From assembly GCA_937891825.1 (NCBI GenBank), contig CALAHN010000004.1:1-57789 (forward strand): 57,789 nt of DNA, in the 5' to 3' direction. The translations under genes and the position numbers were made by a program. Source of the DNA: an uncultured Alphaproteobacteria bacterium. Lineage in GTDB: Bacteria; Pseudomonadota; Alphaproteobacteria; Bin95. Shown one piece after another: positions 18,839-28,321 of this stretch (within the stretch, counting starts at the first letter, position 1; each line of letters opens with the position of its first letter). Under the pieces are notes generated by a model. That model ran no database searches, was not told where the DNA came from, and worked only from the letters and a program-made list of their open reading frames with translations.

Positions 18839-19942
18839 TTACTTCGCGTAGTCGTAATCGCCCTTGCTCCAGACATAGAAGACGTAGCCCGGAAGCGTCA
18901 CGTCGCCTTTGTCATCGAACGAAAGCTTGCCGAGCACTGTATCGAAGGTCGTGCCCTTCATCGCCTTCAGCAGCGAGTCGATGTCCGTCGCGCCGGCTTT
19001 CGTCGCGGCTTGCGCGAAGACCTGAACGGCGGCGTAGGTGTAGAGGACATAGCCTTCCGGCTCGATGCCCTTATCGCGGAAGAGCTTCACCAGCGGCGCA
19101 GCCAGCGGGTTCTTGCGCGGGTCGGGGCTGAAGGTCATCAGGGTGCCTTCGCCGGCGTCGCCGGTGATGTCCCAATACTCCTTGGTGACAAGCGCGTCGC
19201 CGGAGACGAGCAGCGTCTTCATGCCCTGGTCGCGCATCTGGCGGACCATGAGGCCGGCTTCAGTGTGGTAGCCGCCGACATAAAGCACGTCGATGCTGGC
19301 CTGCTTCAGCTTGGTGACGAGGGCGGAATAGTCCTTTTCGCCCGCGGTATACGCTTCGTATACAGCTTCCTTCTTGCCGGCAGCGTTCATCGCGTCGCGC
19401 GTCGCGTCGGCCAGGCCTTTGCCGTAGGCGGTCTTGTCGTGGATGATCGCGATATTGTCGCCGCCATGCATTTTGGCGAGATAGCCGCCAGCGACGAGGC
19501 CTTGCTGGTCGTCACGACCGCAGACGCGGAAGACGTTCGGGCCGCCTTCGTCGGTCAGCTTCGGGTTCGTCGAGGCCGGCGAAATCTGCAGGATGCCTTC
19601 CTCGGTGTAGACGGCCGAGGACGGGATCGAGCTGCCGGAGCAGAAATGGCCGGCGACAAAGACGACGCCCTTGCCGACGAAGCCATTGGCGACGGCGACA
19701 GCTTGCTTCGGATCGCAAACGTCATCGCCGATTTCCAGTTGCAGCATCTGGCCGTTGACGCCGCCCGCGGCATTGATGTCGGCGACGGCCTGTTCGGCGC
19801 CCGCCTTCATCTGCTGCCCGAAGCTGGCATATTGCCCGGTCATCGGACCGGCGGTGGCGATCGTGATATCGGCCGACGCGGCAAACCCGCTCAGCCCGGC
19901 TGCGGCAAAAACCGTCGCCGCAAGAAGTGACTTCCTAAGCAT
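18839..19942 (-). CDS. livK: Branched-chain amino acid ABC transporter, periplasmic binding protein
   Basis: A 367-residue LivJ/LivK-type solute-binding protein with a Sec signal peptide cleaved near GFAASA-DI. Mature features are GPMTGQYASFGQQMKAGAEQAVADINAAGG, the Cys pair region DDVCDPKQ and GHFCSGSS, and ASTNPKLTDEGGPNVFR. It captures branched-chain or other hydrophobic amino acids and delivers them to LivHM. It is last in the liv cluster, 140 bp after the DUF6867-like gene, with two inverted repeats in that leader and a hairpin terminator behind it. Confidence 0.95.
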   Translation of the reverse strand: MLRKSLLAATVFAAAGLSGFAASADITIATAGPMTGQYASFGQQMKAGAEQAVADINAAGGVNGQMLQLEIGDDVCDPKQAVAVANGFVGKGVVFVAGHFCSGSSIPSSAVYTEEGILQISPASTNPKLTDEGGPNVFRVCGRDDQQGLVAGGYLAKMHGGDNIAIIHDKTAYGKGLADATRDAMNAAGKKEAVYEAYTAGEKDYSALVTKLKQASIDVLYVGGYHTEAGLMVRQMRDQGMKTLLVSGDALVTKEYWDITGDAGEGTLMTFSPDPRKNPLAAPLVKLFRDKGIEPEGYVLYTYAAVQVFAQAATKAGATDIDSLLKAMKGTTFDTVLGKLSFDDKGDVTLPGYVFYVWSKGDYDYAK

Positions 19943-19973
19943 ACATAGGACTCCCCTATTGGTGGTCCGCCCC

Positions 19974-19999
19974 GATGTCCGTCCAGGATGGACGGCATC
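19974..19999 (-). promoter_or_regulatory. livK leader hairpin 1
   Basis: GATG-CCGTCCA pairs with TGGACGG-CATC around a GGA loop, with one bulged base, in the 140-bp livK leader. Such stems often stabilise or differentially process liv mRNAs so that binding protein is made in excess; that role is inferred. Confidence 0.5.
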
Positions 20000-20020
20000 G
20001 ACGCTTGAACGCAGTTGTAC

Positions 20021-20036
20021 GCTGGCTTAAGCCAGC
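20021..20036. promoter_or_regulatory. livK leader palindrome 2
   Basis: GCTGGCTTAAGCCAGC is a perfect 16-bp palindrome between the DUF6867-like gene and livK. It could be an operator or a partial terminator limiting read-through from the membrane-component genes. Confidence 0.5.
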
Positions 20037-20082
20037 CCTCAACCGACGAATTGCGGCGGATGGGGAAAGCAGGGTCGGCCGG

Positions 20083-20427
20083 TCAGTCGCGCGTCGTCCA
20101 GGAGAAGGGGCCAGCCGACCGGTAGAGCCAGGGATATTGCGCGACCATCTTAGCCGCGAGGCGCATCCGCCAGGCGACGGCCGCGATCCCCGCCAGCAAT
20201 ATGCCGTCCCGGAGATAGCCCGTCAGCGAGAGCAGCGCGCCGTCGAACAGGCCGTAGGTCAGGAACCGGGTCATCAGCGCCAGCCCGAACCCCGCCAACA
20301 CGGCGAAATGCAGCGGACGCCAGGTTTCAGCGACGCCGCGCCCCGACATCCAGGCGGCGCCGCCGCCGAAGATGCCCGTCAGGACGATCAGGACCAGCGG
20401 GTCCTCGCCGAGGAAGATGCCCATCAT
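20083..20427 (-). CDS. DUF6867-like small membrane protein
   Basis: A 114-residue protein with about three hydrophobic helices (PLVLIVLTGIFGGGAAWMSG, LHFAVLAGFGLALMTRFLTYG, LLAGIAAVAWRM) and a basic C-terminus. Its start overlaps livF by 4 nt (ATGA). Proteins of this kind are frequent members of alphaproteobacterial liv operons, but no function has been assigned. A structural or regulatory partner of the LivHM permease is an inference from position. Confidence 0.75.
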   Translation of the reverse strand: MMGIFLGEDPLVLIVLTGIFGGGAAWMSGRGVAETWRPLHFAVLAGFGLALMTRFLTYGLFDGALLSLTGYLRDGILLAGIAAVAWRMRLAAKMVAQYPWLYRSAGPFSWTTRD

Positions 20428-21146
20428 ACGGCGCCCCCTTCCAGATATGCGGCCCGGATTTCCGGCCGCGCGAGCAGTTCGCTTCCCGTGCCCGACATCT
20501 GGATCGCGCCATTGACCAGGACATAGCCCCGGTGCGCGAGCCGGAGCGCATGGAACGCATTCTGCTCGACCAGCAGGATGGTCACGCCCTTGGCGGCGTT
20601 GATTTCCTTGATCGCGGCGAAAATCTGCCGGACCAGCATCGGCGCGATGCCAAGCGAAGGCTCGTCGAGCAGCAGCAGGCGCGGGCGGCTCATCAGAGCG
20701 CGGCCGATGGCGAGCATCTGCTGTTCGCCGCCGGAAAGCGTGCCGCCGCGCTGGGCGATCCGTTCCTTCAAGCGCGGGAACAGCGAGAACACTTCCTCCA
20801 GGTCGGCATCGAAATGGGCCGGGTCGCCGAACGCCGCGCCCATCTGCAGGTTTTCCAGCACCGTCATGCGGGGGAAAATCCGACGGCCTTCCGGGGACTG
20901 GCTGATGCCCATGCGCATGATCTGGTGGGTCGGGCGGTTGGTGATGTCTTCGCCCGCATACATGATGCGCCCGCTTCGGGCCTGGGGCGAGCCGCAGATC
21001 GTCATCAGGGTCGTGGACTTGCCGGCGCCGTTCGCGCCGATCAGGGTCACGATCTCGCCTTCCATGACTTGAATATCGATGCCGTTAAGGGCCTGGATCG
21101 CGCCGTAATAGGCAGCGACGCCTTCGAGGTCGAGCAGCACAGTCAT
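20424..21146 (-). CDS. livF: Branched-chain amino acid ABC transporter ATPase LivF
   Basis: A 240-residue ABC ATPase with Walker A GANGAGKST, signature LSGGEQQMLAIGRAL and Walker B LLLLDEPSLGIAP, the latter typical of LivF. It energises the LivHM permease together with LivG. It overlaps livG by 4 nt at its start and the small membrane protein gene at its end, so the whole cassette is translationally coupled. Confidence 0.95.
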   Translation of the reverse strand: MTVLLDLEGVAAYYGAIQALNGIDIQVMEGEIVTLIGANGAGKSTTLMTICGSPQARSGRIMYAGEDITNRPTHQIMRMGISQSPEGRRIFPRMTVLENLQMGAAFGDPAHFDADLEEVFSLFPRLKERIAQRGGTLSGGEQQMLAIGRALMSRPRLLLLDEPSLGIAPMLVRQIFAAIKEINAAKGVTILLVEQNAFHALRLAHRGYVLVNGAIQMSGTGSELLARPEIRAAYLEGGAV

Positions 21147-21949
21147 GCGCTTTCCTCCTCGTCTTCGCCGAGATAGGCGCGGATCACGGCCGGGTTATTG
21201 CGCACCGCCTCGGGATCGCCCTCAGCGATCTTGCGGCCATAGTCCAGCACCACGATATGGTCGGAAATTTCCATGACCATGCTCATATCGTGCTCGATCA
21301 GCAGCACGCCCGCGTTGTGTTCGTCGCGGATGAAGCGCAGCAGGTCGTTCAGCAGCAGCGTCTCCCGGGGGTTCAATCCCGCCGCCGGTTCATCCAGGCA
21401 GAGCAACCGGGGCTCGCTGCACATGGCGCGCGCGATCTCCAGGCGGCGCTGGTCGCCGTAGGGCAGGTCGCCGGCTGGCTTGTCGGCGCGGTCGATCAGG
21501 TCGATGCGTTCCAGCCAATAGCGGCCAAGTTCGACGGCGTCGCGCTCCGCTCGGCGATAGGCGCCAAGGCCCAGCAAGCCCGCGAGCGACCAGACCGACG
21601 CCCGCATCAGCTTGTTATGCTGGGCGACCATCAGGTTCTCCAGGACCGACATGGCGGGAAACAGCCGAATGTTCTGGAAGGTCCGCGCGACGCCGGCGCG
21701 CTGGTTGATCCGAAAATCCTCCATGCGCTCCAGATGGAACTCGCCTTTGGGGGTCGTCAGCAGAAGCCGGCCGGATGTGGGTTTGTAAAAGCCCGTCAGG
21801 CAGTTGAAGACGGTCGTCTTGCCGGCGCCGTTCGGTCCGATGATCGAGGTGATCTTCTGATTTTCGGCATGGAAGGAGACCGCGTCGATGGCGACGAGGC
21901 CGCCGAAGCGCATGGTCAGGCGGTCGACCGCGAGCAGGGGCGCCGTCAT
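21143..21949 (-). CDS. livG: Branched-chain amino acid ABC transporter ATPase LivG
   Basis: A 268-residue ABC ATPase with Walker [32 protein letters not shown] (the LivG Q-loop), signature [15 protein letters not shown] and Walker [14 protein letters not shown]. The start at 21949 overlaps the livM stop by 4 nt. It pairs with LivF to drive uptake. The signature has PYGDQ in place of the strict LSGGQ, as is normal in LivG. Confidence 0.95.
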   Translation of the reverse strand: MTAPLLAVDRLTMRFGGLVAIDAVSFHAENQKITSIIGPNGAGKTTVFNCLTGFYKPTSGRLLLTTPKGEFHLERMEDFRINQRAGVARTFQNIRLFPAMSVLENLMVAQHNKLMRASVWSLAGLLGLGAYRRAERDAVELGRYWLERIDLIDRADKPAGDLPYGDQRRLEIARAMCSEPRLLCLDEPAAGLNPRETLLLNDLLRFIRDEHNAGVLLIEHDMSMVMEISDHIVVLDYGRKIAEGDPEAVRNNPAVIRAYLGEDEEESA

Positions 21950-23223
21950 GAACCGGCTCCCGGTTTGGGGCCGAGCCTGACTGTCGGCTCGCGGTTCGAG
22001 AGCAGGCCGCGCGGCTTCCAGACCATGATTGCGACCATGGCCGCGCCGAACGCCAGCATGCGGTATTCCGCAAGATCGCGGAAGATTTCGGTGCCGCCGA
22101 TCAACAGGATCGCCGCCAGGACGACGCCGATCTGGCTGCCCATGCCGCCCAGCACGACAATCGCCAGGATGACGGCGGACTCGATGAACGTGAAGCTTTC
22201 CGGACTGATGAAGCCTTGCCGCGTCGCGAAGAAGGCCCCGGCGAAGCCGCCGAACATCGCGCCGATGGCGAAGGCCGTCAGCTTGGTGTTGGTCGGGTTC
22301 ACGCCGAGCGACCGGCAAGCGATTTCATCCTCCCGCAGGGCTTCCCAGGCGCGCCCGACCGGCAGCCGTCGGATGCGCAGCGTGAAGACATTGGTCAGCA
22401 GCGCCAGGGCGAAGATCAGGTAGTAGAGGAAAATGATCCGGTGCATCGAGGAAAATTCGAGGCCGAAAAACTCATGGAATGTGGCCCCATCCGGGCTGGA
22501 CCGGGCGAACGGCAGGCCGAAGAAGTCCGGGCGGGGGATGCGGGACATGCCATCGGGGCCGCCGGTAAAATCGTACCAGTTCAGCAGGATAACGCGGATT
22601 ATTTCGCCGAAACCCAGCGTCACGATCGCCAGATAGTCGCCGCGCAGGCGCAGGACCGGGAACCCCAGGATAATGCCGAAAAATGCGGCGAAAGCGCCGG
22701 CCAGCGGCAGGCAGACCCAGAACGACCAGCCGAAATGCGACGCGATCAGCGCATAGGAATACGCGCCCACCGCATAGAAGGCGACATAGCCGAGGTCGAG
22801 CAGGCCGGCGAGGCCGACGACGATATTCAGGCCCCATCCCAGCATCACGTAAGTCAGGACAAGCGTCCCGACATCCATCACATAACGGTCGGCGAAAGGG
22901 AGGCCGGGCAGAACCAGTCCGAACACGAGCGCGCCCGCGCCCAGAAAATAGGCGACCGACTTCAAATTGGCGGCGCGCGCTATTGCGGGTTTGGCGGCGC
23001 GTCGGCGCTGCTGAAGGAGGCCGCGGGCCAGGTTGACCATGAAATGGCCGACGCCAATGCCGATGGCGAGCAGGACGGCGTCAAGCATGCGAACATCGAT
23101 CGTCATGCCGTCAGGCCCGCTGGAATCGGTGCGCAGGCCGACGATCGGCACCGTCAGCGCCAGCCCAACGAGCGCGGCGATGGCGGATTCCTTCGCCTGG
23201 GCGATGTAGTCGATCTCCGCCAT
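21946..23223 (-). CDS. livM: Branched-chain amino acid ABC transporter permease LivM
   Basis: A 425-residue inner-membrane permease. The N-terminal 90 residues form the extra membrane region (DUF3382-like) seen in long LivM proteins. The core has [46 protein letters not shown], and the cytoplasmic loop [20 protein letters not shown] that contacts the ATPases. It lies 3 bp after livH and overlaps livG by 4 nt. Confidence 0.94.
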   Translation of the reverse strand: MAEIDYIAQAKESAIAALVGLALTVPIVGLRTDSSGPDGMTIDVRMLDAVLLAIGIGVGHFMVNLARGLLQQRRRAAKPAIARAANLKSVAYFLGAGALVFGLVLPGLPFADRYVMDVGTLVLTYVMLGWGLNIVVGLAGLLDLGYVAFYAVGAYSYALIASHFGWSFWVCLPLAGAFAAFFGIILGFPVLRLRGDYLAIVTLGFGEIIRVILLNWYDFTGGPDGMSRIPRPDFFGLPFARSSPDGATFHEFFGLEFSSMHRIIFLYYLIFALALLTNVFTLRIRRLPVGRAWEALREDEIACRSLGVNPTNTKLTAFAIGAMFGGFAGAFFATRQGFISPESFTFIESAVILAIVVLGGMGSQIGVVLAAILLIGGTEIFRDLAEYRMLAFGAAMVAIMVWKPRGLLSNREPTVRLGPKPGAGS

Positions 23224-23226
23224 GCC

Positions 23227-24141
23227 CTAGACCTTCTCGACTTCGGGGCGGCCGAGCAGGCCGGTCGGGCGGAAGATCAGGACCAGCACGAGGATCGCGA
23301 ACGCCGCGACATCCTTGTACTCGACCGTGAAATAGCCCGACCAGAAGGTTTCGATCAGGCCGATGAGGAGGCCGCCGAGCATGGCGCCGGGCAAGGAGCC
23401 GATCCCGCCCAGAACCGCCGCCGTAAAGGCCTTGATGCCGACCAGGAAGCCGATGAAGAAGTCGATCACGCCGTAGTAGATCAGGAACATCATCCCCGCG
23501 ACCGCGGCGAGCGCCGCGCCCATCATGAACGTCAGGGAAATCGTGCGGTTGACGTCGAGGCCGAGGAGCGCCGCCATCTTCATGTCCTGCTCGCAGGCGC
23601 GCTGGGAGCGGCCGATCGAGGTTTTGGCGATCAGGAGCGAGAACCCGGTCATCAGCGCGATCGTGGTCCCGACGATGATGATCTGCAGATAGGAGAGGTT
23701 GACCGTGAAATCGCCCTTCTGCATCAGCACGAACCCGCCTTCGATCATCGGCTGCAACGGCTTCACCCGCGCGCCCTGGGCGAGCTGTACGTAGTTTTGC
23801 AGCAAAATCGACATGCCGATCGCGGAAATCAGGGCCGCCAATCGGAAGGAGCCGCGGAGCGGCCGATAGGCGATCCGCTCCAGCGCCCAGCCATAGGCGG
23901 CTGCGACGATCATCGCGCCGATGATGGCGACGACGATCAAGCCGCCGGCCGAGCCAAGACCCAGGGCGCCCAGGCCGACAATCACGATCAGACCGGAAAA
24001 AGCGCCGATCATGAAGATGTCGCCATGGGCGAAATTGATCATGCCGATGATGCCGTAGACCATCGTATAGCCGATCGCGATCAGGCCGTAGATGGAGCCG
24101 AGCGTCACCCCGTTGATCAGTTGCTGCAGAAAATATTCCAT
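23227..24141 (-). CDS. livH: Branched-chain amino acid ABC transporter permease LivH
   Basis: A 304-residue permease with about eight helices. Typical blocks are LINGVTLGSIYGLIAIGYTMVYGIIGMINFAHGD, YRPLRGSFRLAALISAIGMSI, RACEQDMKMAALLGLDVN (ATPase contact loop) and KAFTAAVLGGIGSLPGA. It is the first gene of livHMGF-DUF6867-livK. The ATG at 24141 begins MEYFLQQ. The promoter must lie in the 150-bp divergent gap shared with the nitroreductase gene. Confidence 0.94.
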   Translation of the reverse strand: MEYFLQQLINGVTLGSIYGLIAIGYTMVYGIIGMINFAHGDIFMIGAFSGLIVIVGLGALGLGSAGGLIVVAIIGAMIVAAAYGWALERIAYRPLRGSFRLAALISAIGMSILLQNYVQLAQGARVKPLQPMIEGGFVLMQKGDFTVNLSYLQIIIVGTTIALMTGFSLLIAKTSIGRSQRACEQDMKMAALLGLDVNRTISLTFMMGAALAAVAGMMFLIYYGVIDFFIGFLVGIKAFTAAVLGGIGSLPGAMLGGLLIGLIETFWSGYFTVEYKDVAAFAILVLVLIFRPTGLLGRPEVEKV

Positions 24142-24291
24142 CGGTTCTGTCAGACCCCCGCCCATGCGATGCCGAAATCGCGTCAACTCGAAGTATTACA
24201 AGGAAGTGAATTGCGGCGCCAGTTTCTCCGACGGGCATCTCAGCGTATTGTGGGCCGCTCATCCCTGCCCGATAGAATGGACCGATATCAC

Positions 24292-24933
24292 ATGACCGCT
24301 GATAAAGCCGCAGCCGAGGCTGCTTTCGTCGCCATGAAGGCCCGGGTCGCCGCCCTTGGCGACGATGGTCTGGACCTGCTGTTTCACGATGCCCGCACCT
24401 GCTATGGCTGGCAGGCGAAGCCGGTTCCGACGGCGCTGCTGCATCGCTTGATCCAGTTGGCGCTGTTGCCGCCGACCAGCGCCAACAGCTCCCCGGCGCG
24501 GTTCGTCTTCGTGCAATCCGCCGAGGCCAAGGCGCGGTTGAAGCCATGTCTGTCGTCGGGCAATGTCGACAAGACCATGGCCGCCCCGGTCACGGTTATC
24601 GTCGGCTACGATCCGGAATTCTGGCGCCACATGGACAAGCTGTTTCCGCACGGCGACATGAAAACCATGTTCGAAAAGAGCGCTGCGATGGCGGAGCAGG
24701 CGAGCTTCCGCAACGGTTCGCTGATGGGCGCTTACCTGATCCTGGCGGCGCGGGCGCTTGGCCTGGATTGCGGCCCGATGTCCGGCTTCGACGCTGGCAA
24801 GGTCGATGCGGACTTCTTCAAGGGCACGTCGTACAAGGCGAATTTCCTGGTCAACATCGGCTATGGCGACCCCGCGACCGTGAAGCCCCGCGGTTACAAG
24901 TTCAGCTTCGACGAAATCGCGTCGATCGTCTGA
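24292..24933 (+). CDS. Nitroreductase-family protein, RutE/HadB-like
   Basis: A 213-residue FMN-dependent nitroreductase-family enzyme. LDLLFHDARTCYGW, PTSANSSPARFVFV, FRNGSLMGAYLILAARALGLDCGPMSGFD and NFLVNIGYGD match the malonic semialdehyde reductase (RutE) branch. The start is uncertain: ATG at 24292 or at 24277, neither with a clear ribosome-binding site. No other rut gene is nearby, so a general NAD(P)H-dependent reductase is equally possible. A 2-hydroxyacid dehydrogenase follows after 19 bp. Confidence 0.85.
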   Translation: MTADKAAAEAAFVAMKARVAALGDDGLDLLFHDARTCYGWQAKPVPTALLHRLIQLALLPPTSANSSPARFVFVQSAEAKARLKPCLSSGNVDKTMAAPVTVIVGYDPEFWRHMDKLFPHGDMKTMFEKSAAMAEQASFRNGSLMGAYLILAARALGLDCGPMSGFDAGKVDADFFKGTSYKANFLVNIGYGDPATVKPRGYKFSFDEIASIV

Positions 24934-24952
24934 GCGGAAAGGACCGCGCCCC

Positions 24953-25900
24953 ATGGCCGAAAATCCCGAGATCTTGCAGGTTCTGCCGATGCCGCCCCGG
25001 GTCGCCCAAGGGCTGGGCGACCGTTACCGGGTGCTGCGGCTGTGGGAGGCGCCGGACCGGGCGGCCTTTCTGGCGGAGCATGGATCGAGCGTGCGGGGAA
25101 TGATGACGCTGGGCCATGGCGGCGCCGACGCCGCCTTGATCGATGCGCTGCCGAACCTTGAGGTCATCGCGGTGCTGGGCGTCGGCTATGACGGCGTCGA
25201 CGTCAAACATGCGGCGTTCAAAGGCATTCCGGTCACGAATACGCCGGATGTGCTGAGCGAGGAGGTCGCCAATCTCGGCGTCGGCCTGGCGCTGGCGCTG
25301 ACGCGGGAGATCCCGAAGGCGGACGCCTATGTCCGCGAAGGCCGCTGGGTCAAGGGCGACATGAAGCTGAACCGGACGATCGTCGGGCGGCCGGTGGGCG
25401 TCGTCGGTCTCGGCCGGATCGGCCGGGCGACGGCGGAACGGCTGCAGGCGCTTGGGGCCATCGTCTCCTGGCATGGCCCCCGGCCGAAGCCGGATGCGCC
25501 CTATCCCTACGATCCCGACCTGGAGCATCTGGCGGCGAATGTCGACGGCCTGGTGCTGTGCTGTCCGGGCGGTCCGGCGACGCGCCATCTGGTCAACCGC
25601 AAGGTCCTGGAAGCGCTTGGGCCGGAGGGGTGGCTGGTCAACGTCGCGCGCGGCACGGTCGTCGATGAGCGCGCGCTCGTCGAAGCCCTGATGACCCGCC
25701 GCATTTGGGGCGCCGCGCTCGATGTCTTCGAGAATGAACCCAGGGTCCCGAGCGAGTTGTTCGCGCTCGATAATGTCATCCTCCAGCCGCATCAGGCGAG
25801 CGCCACGGTCGCGACGCGCAATGCGATGGCCGACCTCGTCGTCGAGAACCTGGACTGTCACTTCGCAGGCAAACCCTTGCCGACGCCCATTCCCCTCTGA
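24953..25900 (+). CDS. D-isomer-specific 2-hydroxyacid dehydrogenase
   Basis: A 315-residue NAD(P)-dependent dehydrogenase interconverting 2-oxo and D-2-hydroxy acids. The Rossmann motif GLGRIGRATAE, catalytic Arg in NVARGTVVDE, Glu in DVFENEPRV and His in LQPHQASAT are all present. It fits the glyoxylate/hydroxypyruvate reductase branch, but the substrate cannot be fixed. Together with the following Fe-S protein and the GlcD-like flavoprotein at 28312-29733 it points to 2-hydroxyacid turnover. Confidence 0.9.
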   Translation: MAENPEILQVLPMPPRVAQGLGDRYRVLRLWEAPDRAAFLAEHGSSVRGMMTLGHGGADAALIDALPNLEVIAVLGVGYDGVDVKHAAFKGIPVTNTPDVLSEEVANLGVGLALALTREIPKADAYVREGRWVKGDMKLNRTIVGRPVGVVGLGRIGRATAERLQALGAIVSWHGPRPKPDAPYPYDPDLEHLAANVDGLVLCCPGGPATRHLVNRKVLEALGPEGWLVNVARGTVVDERALVEALMTRRIWGAALDVFENEPRVPSELFALDNVILQPHQASATVATRNAMADLVVENLDCHFAGKPLPTPIPL

Positions 25901-25918
25901 CTTCAGGAGCAGGCCCCA

Positions 25919-27253
25919 ATGGCGGATCGCGGTATCGACTATCTTGAAGGCGCCGAAGCGCGCGTCCGTGCGGCGGTAGACGCCTGCACCGAATGCGGCG
26001 CCTGCTTCGATGCCTGCCCGATGCCGGCGCCGGCCGGGCTTGAGCCGGCGGCGCGGACGGCTGCGGTCGGCGGTTTGATCGCGTTGCTGAAAGGCGGCGC
26101 GCCGACGCCGGCAAGCGCGGCCTGGACCGCGGCCTGTTGCGGCTCGAACTACTGCCGGGACGCCTGCCCGGAAGGCCTGGACGTGCGGTTCATGCAGCGC
26201 ATGGGCAAGATCGCCCAGCAAGCCCGGACCGGCGACCCGCGCGAGATCAAGCAGCGATCCGTCAAGACCTATAACGCGATGGCCGCGAGCGTGCGGGCCA
26301 TCGGCGGCCTCCTGACCGATCCCGATGATCTCAAGCGTCTCGGCGACGGCCGGCCTGTCGCGGCTTCGGCTTCGGCCGCTGCGCCAGCGGAGGTCACGTT
26401 CTACACGGGCTGCAATGTCTGGAAGACGCCGCATATCGTGCTGACGGCCCTGGATGCGCTTGACGCCGTCGGCGTGACGGCGAACGTCATGGGCGGGCCG
26501 GGCATGTGTTGCGGCGTCTATGCCTTCAACCAGGGCGACGCCAAGGTGTCCGGCCGCCAGGCTTTCGGCACGGTCGAAAAGCTCGCCGCGAGCGCCGCCA
26601 GGGAAACGCTGTCCTGGTGCCCGAGTTGCCAGATCCAGATCGGCGATCTGGCGCTTGGCAACTGGCGGGCGGTCAAGGGCGAGACGCCGTTCGACATGAA
26701 CCCGTTCTTCGGCTTTCTGGCCTCTCGGATCGAAGCCTTGCGCCCCAGCCTGCAGCCGATCCGGCCGCGCCGGGTCGCGTTGATCGAGCGGCCCGCGATC
26801 CCCGGCGCGATGGCTGCGGTCAGGACGATCCTTGGCGCCATTCCGGGCGTCATGCTGGTCGATCTGGATGTCCGTCCCGCGGGCGTCATGGAGAACACCC
26901 TGGCGGTGCTAACCGGCTTCCGCTCGACCCAGCGCGCCGCCCTTCTCGAAGGCGCGGCGGCGGCTCAAGTCGATGTCCTGGCGACCGTCTACCATGCGTG
27001 CCACCGGGAGCTTTGCCTCTATGACGACGGCCAGCCGTTCGAGGTCATGAACGTCATGTCGCTTCTGGGCGAAGCCTTGGGCAAGCCGCGCGAGGATCGT
27101 TACAAAGCCTTGAAGGCGCTTGGGTCGGTCGATGCGGTGATCGCTGAAGTCGCGCCCGACGCGGCGGCGCGGGGGATCGATCTGGACCTGCTGCGAAGCG
27201 CGCTCGCGGCCGACATGTTTGCGACAACGCCGCTGGCGACGCCGCCGCGCTGA
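25919..27253 (+). CDS. GlcF/HdrB-like iron-sulphur protein (two CCG-type domains)
   Basis: A 444-residue soluble electron-transfer protein. The N-terminus holds ferredoxin-type cysteines (CTECGACFDACP at about 23-33, then a second set in CCGSNYCRDACP). Two cysteine-rich domains follow, with GGPGMCCGVYAF, SWCPSCQIQ and CHRELC as cluster or thiol ligands. Such proteins are subunits of glycolate or lactate oxidase and of heterodisulfide reductase-like complexes. No flavin subunit is directly adjacent on this strand; the GlcD-like gene at 28312-29733 is a candidate partner. Confidence 0.85.
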   Translation: MADRGIDYLEGAEARVRAAVDACTECGACFDACPMPAPAGLEPAARTAAVGGLIALLKGGAPTPASAAWTAACCGSNYCRDACPEGLDVRFMQRMGKIAQQARTGDPREIKQRSVKTYNAMAASVRAIGGLLTDPDDLKRLGDGRPVAASASAAAPAEVTFYTGCNVWKTPHIVLTALDALDAVGVTANVMGGPGMCCGVYAFNQGDAKVSGRQAFGTVEKLAASAARETLSWCPSCQIQIGDLALGNWRAVKGETPFDMNPFFGFLASRIEALRPSLQPIRPRRVALIERPAIPGAMAAVRTILGAIPGVMLVDLDVRPAGVMENTLAVLTGFRSTQRAALLEGAAAAQVDVLATVYHACHRELCLYDDGQPFEVMNVMSLLGEALGKPREDRYKALKALGSVDAVIAEVAPDAAARGIDLDLLRSALAADMFATTPLATPPR

Positions 27254-27297
27254 TGCGGCCGCATCGCCAGCCATAAAGAGGAACAGGGGGAAGCGCC

Positions 27298-28080
27298 ATG
27301 GGTCAACTGGATGGATTGAAGACGGTCGTGACCGGCGCCGGCGGCGGCATCGGCGCGGCGATTGCGGTCGCATATGCTGAAGCCGGGGCCGCCGTCACGG
27401 TCGTGGATATCAACGGCGCCGCGGCCGAAGCCGTCGCGGAGACCTGTCGCGGCCACGGCGCCGCCGCCGACGCCATCCAGGCGGATTGCGGCGACCTAGC
27501 CGCGATCGACGCGATGCTGGAGCAGGCGGCGAGCGCCATGGGCGGCATCGACGTCATCGTCAATAATGCCGGCGTCACCCGCCATGCTTTCATCCTCGAC
27601 CTGACCGAGGCCGACTGGGACCGGATGTTCCGCGTCAACGCCAAGGGCGTGTTCTTCTGCATGCAGGGCGCTGCGAAGCGCATGAAGGCGCAGGGCAGCG
27701 GCCGGATCATCAATATCGCGTCGGTCGCGGGCCGGGGCTACCAAAGCTCCTCGAACGCCGCCTATGCGGGGACCAAGGGCGCGGTGCTGGCGATGACCTA
27801 TCTGGCCGCGCATCAGCTCGGGCGCTTCAACATCAATGTCAACGCGATCTGCCCGGGCGTCACCTATACCGAAATCGTCTCGAACCTCCTGCGGGACCGG
27901 GCGGCGGAACGCGGCGTCACCATCGAGCAGATGAAGCAGGAAGCGGAGAAGTCGATCCCGATCCGGCGCGGCAACGATCCGGAGGATGTCGCGGCGATGG
28001 CGGTCTTTCTGGCGTCCCCCGGCGCGCGCAATATCACGGGCCAGGGCTTCAACGTCGATGGCGGCCTGATCAACAGTTAA
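27298..28080 (+). CDS. SDR-family oxidoreductase
   Basis: A 260-residue classical short-chain dehydrogenase with TGAGGGIGAA, an acidic residue at the end of strand 2 (VVDIN) that favours NAD(H), NNAG, Ser in NIASVAGRG and YAGTK. The C-terminus GQGFNVDGGLIN is typical of the 3-oxoacyl reductase/sugar dehydrogenase subgroup. AGGGGGAAG precedes the ATG. It lies 44 bp after the Fe-S protein and may oxidise an alcohol in the same pathway. Confidence 0.9.
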   Translation: MGQLDGLKTVVTGAGGGIGAAIAVAYAEAGAAVTVVDINGAAAEAVAETCRGHGAAADAIQADCGDLAAIDAMLEQAASAMGGIDVIVNNAGVTRHAFILDLTEADWDRMFRVNAKGVFFCMQGAAKRMKAQGSGRIINIASVAGRGYQSSSNAAYAGTKGAVLAMTYLAAHQLGRFNINVNAICPGVTYTEIVSNLLRDRAAERGVTIEQMKQEAEKSIPIRRGNDPEDVAAMAVFLASPGARNITGQGFNVDGGLINS

Positions 28081-28102
28081 CCGGCCAAGGGCGAGGCGCG
28101 CG

Positions 28103-28321
28103 ATGGCGGATATCGTCAATCTGAACAAGGCCCGGAAAGCGGCGGCCAAGGCGGCGAAGCCCGCCAAGGCGGCGGCGAACCGGGCGAAGTTCGGGCGCAG
28201 CAAGGCGGAGAAGACCCGCGAAGCGGCGGAGCAGGCGAAGCTTCGCCGGATTGTCGACGGCGCCGCGCTGCCGCCCGATGGTGCCGATAATTCCGACGGC
28301 CCGGCGGACGATCAGGCCTGA
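28103..28321 (+). CDS. DUF4169-family small basic protein
   Basis: A 72-residue, highly charged Ala/Lys-rich protein (ADIVNLNKARKA, AANRAKFGRSKAEKTREAAE) matching the alphaproteobacterial DUF4169 pattern. It has no membrane segment. Function unknown; the composition suggests nucleic-acid or ribosome association, which is conjecture. Its last 10 bp overlap the 3' end of the opposing flavoprotein gene. Confidence 0.8.
   Translation: MADIVNLNKARKAAAKAAKPAKAAANRAKFGRSKAEKTREAAEQAKLRRIVDGAALPPDGADNSDGPADDQA

Noticed and set aside
22216-24933. 905-codon open frame on the plus strand over the liv genes
   Set aside because: It is antisense to livG/livM/livH, which have clear ABC permease and ATPase motifs; only its 3' end (nitroreductase) is real.
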